A stretch of DNA of 64,000 nt from BCD1 sp965230565 (lineage in GTDB: Bacteria; Bacteroidota; Bacteroidia; Chitinophagales; Saprospiraceae), in assembly GCA_965230565.1 (NCBI GenBank), contig CBDDLH010000012.1, forward strand, positions 682,001 through 746,000, in the 5' to 3' direction. Below, one piece after another: positions 54,900 through 63,141 of the stretch; the stretch's first letter is position 1; each line of letters begins with the position of its first letter. The notes below the pieces were generated by a model that saw nothing but the letters and a program-made list of their open reading frames with translations, ran no database searches and was not told the origin of the DNA. Position numbers and translations under genes: made by a program.

Positions 54900-55604
54900 C
54901 CTATTTTTCCATTTCTTAAATTCATTTTCTAAATGGATTTTCATATCATTTCCTGAATGACTCCCTCTTATTGGTTCAGCATTTATTACACTTAAAATCA
55001 TCCCTTTGACTGAAAAATTTTTTAATTCCCATTCAGAATCAATTACTTCTTGAAGTGGTAGTTCGTGTAATTTTTGTTTGACTCTCTTTAAAATACTCAA
55101 ACTGCTATCTAGCCATTCTTCGTAAGTATCAAACAGATTTTTGTTTTCTATTTTCTCGAATCTACCGTCACAATCAAAAAAAATTAAATCTCCTTTTTCT
55201 TCTCCATTTACGATTAAACAATATTCCATACCACAACCATAATCAAATAATTTGACATATCCTGATATCTCATCTAATTCCACCATGTCGCATTCTATTT
55301 TCTTTGGATCTTCCCAGTCTCGGAGAAGTATCTTGGTTCCAATATATGGTGGGTTTATATTCGTCAGTTCTAATTTTTCCAAGCCATATCCACAACCTGC
55401 CCCTCCATTGCCTAAATGCTTAAGAAGTTCTTTGTAATCATTTGAAAACTCAATTTGATTATCTGTTTCGATTTGACTAATTTCTATTTCACTTAAAGTT
55501 CTATTAAATTCATATTCATGGCTACTTGAACCGAATATTGAAAATCTTTTATCGAGATTTTTTAACTCATTTAATTTCTCTTTGATGATTTCGATTCGTT
55601 TCAT
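54894..55604 (-). CDS. SMI1/KNR4 (SUKH)-family immunity-like protein
   Basis: 236 aa. Helical N-terminus (EIIKEKLNELKNLDKRFSIFG) followed by the SUKH signature: QIEFSNDYKELLKHLGNGGAG, the GYGLEKLEL segment, FDYGCGMEYCLIVNGEEKGDLIFFDCDGR and a late YEEWLDSSLSILK helix. No signal peptide; acts in the cytoplasm if it is an immunity protein. No adjacent toxin. It lies between two palindromic spacers, one of them attC-like, and is visibly A+T-rich. Confidence 0.75.
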   Translation of the reverse strand: MKRIEIIKEKLNELKNLDKRFSIFGSSSHEYEFNRTLSEIEISQIETDNQIEFSNDYKELLKHLGNGGAGCGYGLEKLELTNINPPYIGTKILLRDWEDPKKIECDMVELDEISGYVKLFDYGCGMEYCLIVNGEEKGDLIFFDCDGRFEKIENKNLFDTYEEWLDSSLSILKRVKQKLHELPLQEVIDSEWELKNFSVKGMILSVINAEPIRGSHSGNDMKIHLENEFKKWKNRN

Positions 55605-55617
55605 TTTACTCTTTCTA

Positions 55618-55746
55618 GTTAACGTTGAGTATATGCAAAGTAGGCGATTGCGGACTTCAAACTTATCAAGCTGTTACAACGTTGAAGCGGGCTACAGACC
55701 TTGAAATTACTACTATTTTGCCTATTTTGTATATACATTGTTAGTT
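55618..55746 (-). other. Candidate integron attC recombination site
   Basis: 129-bp element with long imperfect end symmetry. The segment ending at 55645 (tatatgcaaagtaggc) pairs with 55720-55736 in 14 of 16 positions, extended outward with a small bulge to ttaacgttgag and ctaacaatg. End motifs resemble attC core sites: minus-strand AACTAAC at one end and GTTAACT at the other, each one base off RYYYAAC/GTTRRRY. An inner short stem (cttcaa/ttgaag, 55655-55687) is present. It follows the 3' end of the minus-strand gene at 55763, the normal place for attC in a cassette. No integrase is in the window. Confidence 0.5.
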
Positions 55747-55762
55747 ATTGTTTTTATATTCT

Positions 55763-56431
55763 TTAATAGCTACGCTTCCTACTTCCTATTATTCGGCGGT
55801 TCTTTATTGAGTCTTCAATTCCTAGAAGTGAACACATCATTTCCTCAAAATTGTACCCTTTATATTCATATAAATCTATACTAGCAATATTATCCAATGA
55901 ATAGAAACTGTTGTATTCATCAACATAAAGACTTACATCTCCATAATCTGCAAAAGCAAAGCATATTAATTCTTTATTGATACCATATTGATGCATGGTT
56001 TTAATTTTCCCAGGTTTATTTGGAAATTCTACAACTTTAGGAGTCCAATAGTCAACCTCTCGAAGTGAGTTGAATGTTAACCCTCCAAATTCTTCAATTA
56101 TTTTGATAGCATTATTTAAGCCTGAGGTTTCAGAAATCTTTGGTGAATCTACTTTAACCTTTCTTCCTTCAAACCATCCTCCCTTTTTTAGAATTAAGTA
56201 ATATTTAAAAGTTTTGAATTCTTCACGTGATATATGCCTGTCTAATACGGATTTTTTCACCTCATGAACGATGTCATTTCTTTGGTAATTGTGATCAACT
56301 AAATCAAAGTATAATTCACTTCCAATTCTTGATTCTAAGTCAGAGTCGGTATATAGCCATTGTTCAAACTCTGATTTTTTTTCATTGCCTAAAAAGAAGT
56401 TTAGGATTCTATTTTTATCTGAGTCATTCAT
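55763..56431 (-). CDS. SUKH-3-like immunity-type protein
   Basis: 222 aa. The N-terminal segment (LNFFLGNEKKSEFEQWLYTD, then ESRIGSELYFDLVDHNY) is often seen in Bacteroidota immunity-associated proteins. The C-terminal half matches the SUKH-3 style: NNAIKIIEEFGGLTF ... ICFAFADYGDVSLYVDEYNS ... ASIDLYEY. Cytoplasmic, no signal peptide. Likely protects against a secreted toxin, but no toxin is adjacent. Its 3' end is followed by the attC-like element, so it may be an integron-type cassette. Confidence 0.65.
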   Translation of the reverse strand: MNDSDKNRILNFFLGNEKKSEFEQWLYTDSDLESRIGSELYFDLVDHNYQRNDIVHEVKKSVLDRHISREEFKTFKYYLILKKGGWFEGRKVKVDSPKISETSGLNNAIKIIEEFGGLTFNSLREVDYWTPKVVEFPNKPGKIKTMHQYGINKELICFAFADYGDVSLYVDEYNSFYSLDNIASIDLYEYKGYNFEEMMCSLLGIEDSIKNRRIIGSRKRSY

Positions 56432-56875
56432 TTTTATACTTAATAATAGCCAACTTGTTCATAAACACACCCTCCAAAATTATCAAAAATTCAAACACAA
56501 TGCTTGCAAATTGCCTTTGACAGGAGTGATTTCTGTTTAAGTATTTGAAAATCAATGCCTTAGTGGCTTGCTTGTGCACTTTTCCCTTTCCTAGCCGATT
56601 AAAGCCGTTTATAACCGGATAAAAACGTTTAAAAACGGCACTAAACGGCTAATCTCCGGCTAAACCAGTCATCAAATCGCATATTTGTTGGCAAAGTTTT
56701 GTAACCCCGTGGCGGAGATTTGATGAGGCAATAGGATAAATAAATTCAAAGGAAAACAGCAAAAAAACAACTTATCCAAAATCTTGCATTTTGACTTTCA
56801 TTGAATTGTCCTTGTTTCCTTTTTCCCTTTGGTCCTTTTTCCTTGTCCTTGTCCCGCCACAAAATCCCCCTGAAA
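56432..56875. other. Intergenic region with nested imperfect palindrome
   Basis: About 440 bp between divergent genes. agccgttta (56603-56611) pairs with 56642-56650, enclosing an aaacgttt palindrome (56623-56630). A second outer pair of agccg (56593-56597) and cggct (56657-56661) surrounds it. The reading frame of the downstream gene extends to a TTG at 56801, but its first 25 codons look non-coding. No promoter is assigned. Confidence 0.5.
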
Positions 56876-58153
56876 ATGAAAGAAGAATTCCTGCACTACC
56901 TATGGCGACTGCGCCGCTTTGACTTGAAAAACCTCAAAACAACTGAGAGTGAAATCATCGAGATTCATTCAGTCGGAAAGCTGAATGAAAATGCCGGGCC
57001 CGACTTCCTGGATGCACGTATAAAGATTGGCGATACCTTCTGGGCCGGCAGCGTCGAGATCCACATCAACGCTTCCGATTGGAATGTCCATGGCCACCAG
57101 CGGGACAGGGCCTATGATAATGTGATCCTCCACGTTGTTTACGAAGAAGATCGTCCCGTTTTTGATGCCAACGGAGAGCGCATTCCCTGCCTGGAACTGC
57201 GTCGACGGATCACCCCCCGTGTATTGGCTATGTATGAAAAACTCATGCGCAGTGAAAAATGGATTCCTTGCGAATATCATTTTGCCGGAGTGCCGGAAAT
57301 TACCCGCAATATATGGCAGGATCGCTTATTGGTGGAACGTCTGGAAGACCGATGTGTGAACATGCAAAATCTGCTGGAAAGCAATAAAAATGACTGGGAA
57401 GAAACCTTTTACCAATGCCTGGCCCGCGGGTTCGGATTGAAGGTAAATATGGATGCTTTTGAGCAACTGGCCCGTTCCTTGCCCCTCGTAACCCTCGGTC
57501 GCCATCGAGGTCAACTTTTCCAGATAGAAGCTTTGTTATTCGGACAGGCAGGTTTTCTGGATTTTGAGTTTCAGGATGAATATCCCAACAAATTGAAAAA
57601 GGAATACAGCTTCTTAAAGCAAAAATATGGGCTCAATCCACTGCCTCCGGTAGCCTGGAAATTCCTCCGGATGAGACCGGCCAATTTCCCGACCGTCAGA
57701 ATTGCCCAATTTGCCATGCTCATTTTCCAGACGACCCACCTGTTCAGTAAAATGTTATCTGCAGCAAATGTTCAGGAGATCGAAAACGCCCTTACGGTAA
57801 TTACTTCCTCCTACTGGGAAACCCATTACGTTTTCGACAAGCCAACCAGTAAAAAATGGAGGAAAATGCTCGGCAAGACCACCATCCATTTGATCATTAT
57901 TAACATCATAGTCCCCTTCCTGTTCCTATACGCAAATCAAAAAGATGATGATAAATTCAAAAACAAAGCCTTCCAATTATTGGAATCCATCCCTCCGGAG
58001 CAAAACAAGATCATGCGTGGATGGAAAAAGCTGGGTGTCCGGCCGGAATCTGCCTATCAAACACAGGCACTCATCCAATTAAAAACTAAGCACTGCGATT
58101 TGAAAAAATGTGTTTCCTGCGCAATAGGGAATAGTGTTTTTGGCGGGTGTTAG
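56876..58153 (+). CDS. DUF2851 family protein
   Basis: About 425 aa from the ATG at 56876 (MKEEFLHYLWRLRRFDLKNL), the conserved start of the family; the frame upstream begins only with TTG. Recognised segments: IHSVGKLNENAGPDFLDARI, WAGSVEIHINASDWNVHGH, YDNVILHVVYEED, GLNPLPPVAWKFLRMRPANF, and the C-terminal KKCVSCAIGN. DUF2851 is widespread in Bacteroidota and uncharacterised. The conserved acidic/histidine residues would suit a metal-dependent or nuclease-like role, but this is speculation. First gene of the plus-strand run reaching DUF3052. Confidence 0.93.
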   Translation: MKEEFLHYLWRLRRFDLKNLKTTESEIIEIHSVGKLNENAGPDFLDARIKIGDTFWAGSVEIHINASDWNVHGHQRDRAYDNVILHVVYEEDRPVFDANGERIPCLELRRRITPRVLAMYEKLMRSEKWIPCEYHFAGVPEITRNIWQDRLLVERLEDRCVNMQNLLESNKNDWEETFYQCLARGFGLKVNMDAFEQLARSLPLVTLGRHRGQLFQIEALLFGQAGFLDFEFQDEYPNKLKKEYSFLKQKYGLNPLPPVAWKFLRMRPANFPTVRIAQFAMLIFQTTHLFSKMLSAANVQEIENALTVITSSYWETHYVFDKPTSKKWRKMLGKTTIHLIIINIIVPFLFLYANQKDDDKFKNKAFQLLESIPPEQNKIMRGWKKLGVRPESAYQTQALIQLKTKHCDLKKCVSCAIGNSVFGGC

Positions 58154-58186
58154 TGGGAACAATAAAATGTAATAAAACCTCAAACC

Positions 58187-58942
58187 ATGGAAAAAGCAAG
58201 CAATAAGAACTACTTCCATTATAACAGAAGACTGCAAGGATTCGCAAAGGTCAATAAAAAGACTTTGACCAAATCGGCTACTTACACCTGGAAATACTTG
58301 TTGAGTAAAAGACAGATGAAGGGATATAAATTCAGGCGGGAAAGGCCGGTTCTCAATTATATTGCCGACTTCGTTTGCCTTGAATTAATGCTGATCATTG
58401 AAATTGATGGAATCACCCACCAAAGTGAAGAAGCACAGGCAAGAGATAAAAAAAGAGATGAAGAATTGGGCAAAGCAGGATTCACTGTTTTAAGATTCAA
58501 TAGTTTGGTAGTGTTGAAAAGAATAGATGATGTCGCCATAGCCATTGGAAATTGGATTGAAAAAAACGCCAAAGTCCCACCCCCTCCTCCGAGAGTATCT
58601 CGGAGAAAAACTAGTCCCCCCTTCGGAGGAGGAAAAATAAAAATTGCAACAATTTTTATTAGGGGGGTGGAAACCCAACCGGAAAAGACTATTCACTCCA
58701 ACTTGAAAAAGATCCTAACAAAGCAAGATCCCTCATGCAGCACACCCACCCCCGAATTTGACATGAGTGGGCATCCAAAACGGATTAATCTGCCCGTCAA
58801 ATTCACCCCCTCGTCAGAGGGGGAATTTGAGCATCAGTGCCAAAAGAAATCCCCACCTGTAATAAATATTTGTTCTAAATACCCAATTGCTGTATATTTA
58901 AGCGAGATAAGCAAAAACTACAACATTTTATGTCCCAAATAG
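58187..58942 (+). CDS. DUF559 (Vsr-like) nuclease-family protein with repeat-derived C-terminus
   Basis: 251 aa. Residues about 10-128 match the DUF559 endonuclease-like domain: WKYLLSKRQMKGYKFRRERP, YIADFVCLELMLIIEIDG, HQSEEAQARDKKRDEELGKAG and FTVLRFNS. The D/E/Q residues of the PD-(D/E)xK-type core are present (IADF, IEIDG). From about residue 131 the chain becomes low-complexity (VPPPPPRVSRRKTSPPFGGG), encoded by nested palindromes at 58583-58835, so the C-terminal half is probably not an original domain. It ends 13 bp inside the next gene. Function unproven. Confidence 0.8.
   Translation: MEKASNKNYFHYNRRLQGFAKVNKKTLTKSATYTWKYLLSKRQMKGYKFRRERPVLNYIADFVCLELMLIIEIDGITHQSEEAQARDKKRDEELGKAGFTVLRFNSLVVLKRIDDVAIAIGNWIEKNAKVPPPPPRVSRRKTSPPFGGGKIKIATIFIRGVETQPEKTIHSNLKKILTKQDPSCSTPTPEFDMSGHPKRINLPVKFTPSSEGEFEHQCQKKSPPVINICSKYPIAVYLSEISKNYNILCPK
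58583..58835. repeat. Nested palindromes inside the 3' half of the DUF559 gene
   Basis: Outer arms cctcctccga (58583-58592) and 58623-58632. Inner hairpin 58587-58594 with 58598-58605 (ctccgaga, gta loop). A perfect A+T hairpin 58636-58646 with 58650-58660. A further palindrome near 58798-58830 (caaattcaccccct and its complement). Such structure is typical of intergenic repeat DNA rather than coding sequence. Confidence 0.75.
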
Positions 58943-59421
58943 AAATAAGACCGCACCATTCGGAAACCCTTCCCTATCCGGTGGAGGAAACCCTGGAACG
59001 CCTTCAAAAAGGACTGGATGCCGAAGGGGAAACCATCACAGGCAGCATTGTCGGCAGACATGTTACTTTGCGATTGCCGCAGGAAGAACAACATTTCTGG
59101 ACGCCGGAACTCAACCTCGATTTTGAAGAAGACGAAGAAGGAACTTACCTCCGGGGTTTATGCGGCCCACGCCCCTCCGTGTGGTTGATGTTCATATTTT
59201 TCTATTTCCTGCTCGGAGCAGCGATCATCATCATTTTTATCGTGGGCTACAGTCAGAAAAATCTGGGATTATCATCAGGAATACTTTGGTTGATACCTAT
59301 TTTGTTTGGATTGGTTGTTGCTGTTTACCTGACGGCCCGGGCAGGCCAACGGTTGAGTTATGACCAAATGGTGAAGCTCAGAGAATTTCTGGCCAAGACG
59401 CTTGATCATGATGTTCGATAA
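58930..59421 (+). CDS. Two-transmembrane protein of unknown function
   Basis: 163 aa. Hydrophilic N-terminal part (about 1-80; ETLERLQKGLDAEGETITGS, acidic LNLDFEEDEEGTYL) followed by two membrane helices (about 85-107 and 118-136) and a short basic tail. Probably an inner-membrane protein with the N-terminal domain in the cytoplasm; orientation is inferred from flanking charges. Its ATG overlaps the 3' end of the DUF559 gene by 13 bp. No family recognised. Confidence 0.75.
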   Translation: MSQIEIRPHHSETLPYPVEETLERLQKGLDAEGETITGSIVGRHVTLRLPQEEQHFWTPELNLDFEEDEEGTYLRGLCGPRPSVWLMFIFFYFLLGAAIIIIFIVGYSQKNLGLSSGILWLIPILFGLVVAVYLTARAGQRLSYDQMVKLREFLAKTLDHDVR

Positions 59422-59521
59422 AGCCCTATTTCCGGCGATATTGAACCTTTATCCAAAAAATGATGCCGTTTTGTGGCAAACAAGATAAATTAGTCATCTA
59501 TCTCATAAAGCGTAATTACCA

Positions 59522-59917
59522 ATGCATCCAGTACGCAACATACGGGATTTATTTTTAAAGGTCGGGTTTATCATTACATTGGCCCTGTCTTTCAATCCGG
59601 TGGATACCTATGCGGAACCGGTGGTCATCTCCCTGCCTGTTTTGCAGGAAACGGAATGGGTGCTGGAGGAATTACCTTTTGCTAATGACGAGGGAGCTTA
59701 CCTGGAGTTATTAAATGATGTTGTATTTCAAGCAGCTAATGAGGATGTACGGGAATCACAGATCTCCCTGTTTTTCAGATTGGTCCATTACGAAAGGCTT
59801 GTTGAAATTCAATTAAGCCAGAGGCTTCCAGGCCTGTATTTCATTGTTTTAAAAAATCAAACCTTTTTACAAACCCGTATTCCCGATCCTGAGTATGAGG
59901 AATGGTTTATCGCTTAG
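59522..59917 (+). CDS. Small exported protein of unknown function
   Basis: 131 aa. N-terminal signal segment (FLKVGFIITLALSFNPVDTYA). The mature part is acidic, and its last 50 residues (RLVEIQLSQRLPGLYFIVLKNQTF) loosely resemble the fold of T9SS type A sorting domains, with LPGLYFI in the place of the usual PGxY motif, but it lacks other domains. A secreted or envelope-located small protein; role unknown. It lies 67 bp upstream of the secA-like gene. Confidence 0.65.
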   Translation: MHPVRNIRDLFLKVGFIITLALSFNPVDTYAEPVVISLPVLQETEWVLEELPFANDEGAYLELLNDVVFQAANEDVRESQISLFFRLVHYERLVEIQLSQRLPGLYFIVLKNQTFLQTRIPDPEYEEWFIA

Positions 59918-59984
59918 CTTTTCAGTATAAATGCTTTCGGAGACTCAACCGGAAGGATCTTTCAATTTTGCTAAATGATAAATT

Positions 59985-62408
59985 ATGGGAATTATTCAGG
60001 AGATCAGGGAATCATTGGACCCTTCCCTACAGTATATCCAAACCGATTTGTCGGAATACGCAGGTATTGTTGAAAACATAAACAATCTCCACCAATCCAT
60101 TAAGGTCAAAACCGATACGGAATTAAAGGCTGCAGCCCAGGAATTAAAAAACCGAGCTTTAAAAAGGGAGTCATTAGACAGCCTTCTTCCGGAAGTTTAT
60201 GCCTTAACCAAAGAAGCTTGCATTCGTCAATTGGGACTCACGCCTTATCAGGTACAGTTCCAGGCTGCAATAGCTCTCCATCAGGGCAAACTTATCGAAA
60301 TGCAAACGGGAGAAGGAAAAACCCTGGCAGCAGTCTTTCCCGCGGTGCTCAATGCCCTGGCTGGTCAGGGGGTGCATGTTTTAACCTTTAATGATTATCT
60401 GGCCAAAAGGGATGCGCTTGAGATGGGAAAGGTTTATGGTTTTATGGGACTTGAAACAGGCTATATTCAGGAAGGATTAACGGCCGCAGAGCGCAAAAAA
60501 GCTTATGCCTGCGACATCACCTATGCCACTGCCAAGGAAGTTGGGTTTGATTATTTGCGTTCCTACATTGCCTATTCACCGGAAGAAATTGCCCTTCGTC
60601 CTTTCCATTATTGCATTGTCGATGAAGCGGATGCGATACTTATCGATGAAGCCAGAACACCTTTGGTACTTGCAGGTAGCCTGGTGGATTCAGCTCTGGA
60701 TCATTATTCCATTGCCAACCTGGTGAAAAGGCTAAACGCCGATGAAGATTTTGAAGTAGATGATGAAGGGCATAACGTTTTCCTGACGGAAAGTGGGATA
60801 AAAAAAGTTGAGGCAAACCTTGGTGTTGAGAACTTGCATGAAGAAGGATTATTCGAACTGCAATCCGCAGTCAATCTTGCGCTACATGCGAGAACCTTAT
60901 TGAAAAGAGATGTAGATTATATCGTTCGTGATGAGGAAATTAAACTCATCGATGAATTTACAGGCAGGATAGTCAAAGACCGAAAATGGCGAAACGGCTT
61001 GCAAACGGCAGTGGAGGCTAAGGAAGGCGTGACTATCCGGTCAGAGGGCACCATTTTAAATTCGATCACGCTGCAGCATTTGTTGCATAAATACAAAAAG
61101 CCGGCGGGCATGACTGCTACAGCACAGCAATCTGCCAAGGAATTTGCTGAATTTTATAATCTGTCAACAGTTGTTATTCCTCCCAATAGACCCTGCATGA
61201 GAAAGGACTGGCCTGATGAGGTATTTTCTTCTCGTAAAGCAAAACAGGAGGCCCTGATCAATGAGATCAAAAAGGTCCATAAAACCGGACAACCAATGCT
61301 TATCGGAACCTTAAGCGTGAAAGAGTCAGAAATGTTGGCAGGATCGTTGAAGCAGAAGGGGCTCGATTGTCAGGTATTAAATGCCAAGAATGATGAAAAG
61401 GAAGCGTCAATTATTGCTGAAGCTGGTCGGTTTGGAGCCATTACTATTTCCACCAATATGGCTGGCCGGGGTACGGATATTAAACTCGGAGGTGCAGAAG
61501 GTGCGCAAAAAGAAATCGTCGAGCAATTGGGTGGGCTTTATGTAATCGGCACCAATAAACATGAAAGTGCCCGTATTGACCGGCAACTGAAAGGGCGTGC
61601 CGGCCGACAGGGCGATGAAGGAGAATCCCGCTTTTTTATCAGTTTTGAGGATGAGTTGATGGTGAGATACAAACTCAGTGAGTTCCTGCCTAAAAAATAT
61701 CGAAAGCTTAAAAGTGATAAAGCACTTGAAAACCCCAAAATCGGCAATTATCTGAATGACGTCCAGCGGGTGATCGAAAACCGGTTTTTCGAAATGCGGC
61801 AGATGCTTTATGAATACGCTTCATTTTTGGAAAAGCAGCGAATCATTTTTCAGGAGGAACGTCAGCGATTACTGATGGATGATGTGTTTCTGAAATCACA
61901 ATACAGTCAGGGTTTTGAAAGGCTGTTTCAAACCACGGAAAGTTTTCAAAAAGTCAGGTCGGTCATTCTGTTTGTTTACGATAGTTGTTGGGCGTTCCAC
62001 CTCGACTATATGATGCAGGTTAGGGAAGGAATCCATCTACAGCGCTTTGGCGGCCAAAATCCACTGAGAGCATTCAGGAAAAATGCCGATGAACATTTTA
62101 TAGAAATGCGCATTAATCTTCAGTTGGACATCCAGGAAAAGTTGGAGAAACTCCGGGAAAATCCAAATCTAACTGCCGAAGATCTAGGGATGAAGAGGCC
62201 TTCCGCAACCTGGACCTATATCATCAGTGACAATACTTATGGAGATCAGCTCTCCCTCATGTTACTGGATAATTCCAATATTGGATTCCAGGTGGATTTT
62301 ATTTCTGTGTTCTTTTTAGCTATTTTTAGTCTTGTGAGAAAGTGGAAGCAACGTATTAAGCAAAGAGGTGAGAAACGAAAACAGCATGAAGCATTAAAAA
62401 ATGAATAA
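59985..62408 (+). CDS. SecA-family ATPase, short accessory-type (SecA2-like)
   Basis: 807 aa, well below the roughly 1,000-1,100 aa usual for the housekeeping SecA of Bacteroidota. DEAD-motor features are intact: Walker A MQTGEGKT (106-113), TFNDYLAKRD, Walker B VDEADAILIDEARTPL (D213-D216), GRGTDIKLGG (about 494) and GRAGRQGD (about 537). A preprotein cross-linking domain lies between. The C-terminal zinc-finger linker is absent; instead the end carries a short hydrophobic segment (DFISVFFLAIFSLV, about 771-784) and a very basic tail. It may export a subset of proteins together with SecYEG. The gene start matches the N-terminus of the family. Confidence 0.85.
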   Translation: MGIIQEIRESLDPSLQYIQTDLSEYAGIVENINNLHQSIKVKTDTELKAAAQELKNRALKRESLDSLLPEVYALTKEACIRQLGLTPYQVQFQAAIALHQGKLIEMQTGEGKTLAAVFPAVLNALAGQGVHVLTFNDYLAKRDALEMGKVYGFMGLETGYIQEGLTAAERKKAYACDITYATAKEVGFDYLRSYIAYSPEEIALRPFHYCIVDEADAILIDEARTPLVLAGSLVDSALDHYSIANLVKRLNADEDFEVDDEGHNVFLTESGIKKVEANLGVENLHEEGLFELQSAVNLALHARTLLKRDVDYIVRDEEIKLIDEFTGRIVKDRKWRNGLQTAVEAKEGVTIRSEGTILNSITLQHLLHKYKKPAGMTATAQQSAKEFAEFYNLSTVVIPPNRPCMRKDWPDEVFSSRKAKQEALINEIKKVHKTGQPMLIGTLSVKESEMLAGSLKQKGLDCQVLNAKNDEKEASIIAEAGRFGAITISTNMAGRGTDIKLGGAEGAQKEIVEQLGGLYVIGTNKHESARIDRQLKGRAGRQGDEGESRFFISFEDELMVRYKLSEFLPKKYRKLKSDKALENPKIGNYLNDVQRVIENRFFEMRQMLYEYASFLEKQRIIFQEERQRLLMDDVFLKSQYSQGFERLFQTTESFQKVRSVILFVYDSCWAFHLDYMMQVREGIHLQRFGGQNPLRAFRKNADEHFIEMRINLQLDIQEKLEKLRENPNLTAEDLGMKRPSATWTYIISDNTYGDQLSLMLLDNSNIGFQVDFISVFFLAIFSLVRKWKQRIKQRGEKRKQHEALKNE

Positions 62409-62411
62409 GAT

Positions 62412-62876
62412 ATGGATCCCATTTTCAAAAAATTAAATTATAAAGATCAGGCTGACATTTGTGTCGTCAATGCCCCTGAAAGTTTCCTGCCTAATATGAA
62501 GGCGATGGAGCCCTATGCCGGGATTCATACCGGCCTCAAAGCTTTTGAAAAGGTGCATTTTATCATGGCCTTTGTGCAAACACAAAAGCAAGTGGATGAC
62601 CTCGCTCCTCAGGTTGGGAATAAACTGGAAGGGGACGGAGTCGTTTGGTTTTGTTACCCAAAAAAGTCCTCCAAAAAATACAGTTCCGAAATTAACAGAG
62701 ACAATGGATGGGCAATTCTTGGAAAGCTGGGATTTGAAGCGGTCAGAGCTGTGGCTATTGATGAAGATTGGTCTGCCCTGCGATTCCGAAAAGTGGAATA
62801 CATTAAGACCATGAAAAGGGCCAAGTCTTTTGCAATGACCAAAGAAGGCAAAAAGAAGACTACTGACAGGAAATAA
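62412..62876 (+). CDS. DUF3052-like protein
   Basis: 154 aa. Recognised by YPKKSSKKYSSEINRDNGW, LGFEAVRAVAIDEDWSALRF and a basic tail. A small cytoplasmic protein family of unknown function common in Bacteroidota. It begins 3 bp after the secA-like stop, so the two are very likely translated from one mRNA, but no functional link is known. Confidence 0.85.
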   Translation: MDPIFKKLNYKDQADICVVNAPESFLPNMKAMEPYAGIHTGLKAFEKVHFIMAFVQTQKQVDDLAPQVGNKLEGDGVVWFCYPKKSSKKYSSEINRDNGWAILGKLGFEAVRAVAIDEDWSALRFRKVEYIKTMKRAKSFAMTKEGKKKTTDRK

Positions 62877-62949
62877 CTCGAAGGAAGTGCAGGAGTAGTG
62901 AAATCGAAGTATTCTATAATTTTCTAAATAATGTGTTAATACCCTCTAT

Positions 62950-63017
62950 GGTGCCTTTAGGTACCTCTTCCCGGTATCACCCGGCAAGAACACATTTTTT
63001 AGGTGCTGTAGGTACCT
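62950..63017. repeat. Two copies of a small hairpin motif (taggtacct)
   Basis: 62950-62966 (ggtgcctttaggtacct) folds as a 7-bp stem with one wobble and a 2-nt loop. A related copy is at 63001-63017 (aggtgctgtaggtacct), 51 bp further on, in the spacer after the DUF3052 gene. No known element recognised. Confidence 0.45.
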
Positions 63018-63086
63018 AATGTTATTCACAGTCAGCTTTCATTTCCTGAAATGGAGAGAACTTGCATGAATGGTTGCTGTAAATAA

Positions 63087-63124
63087 AAAACGGGGCTTCC
63101 GGAATCAACCGGAAGCCCCGTTTT
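63087..63124. terminator. Bidirectional Rho-independent terminator
   Basis: 16-bp perfect inverted repeat (63087-63102 with 63109-63124, aaaa + cggggcttccgg and complement + tttt), 6-nt loop. It is placed between the plus-strand run ending at 62876 and the convergent protease gene ending at 63142. Confidence 0.92.
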
Positions 63125-63141
63125 ATTCAAAAAAAATCCAA

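Noticed and set aside
56801..56875. Upstream extension of the DUF2851 frame (starting at TTG).
   Set aside because: The extension is Phe/Pro/Ser low-complexity and the family starts at the ATG at 56876.
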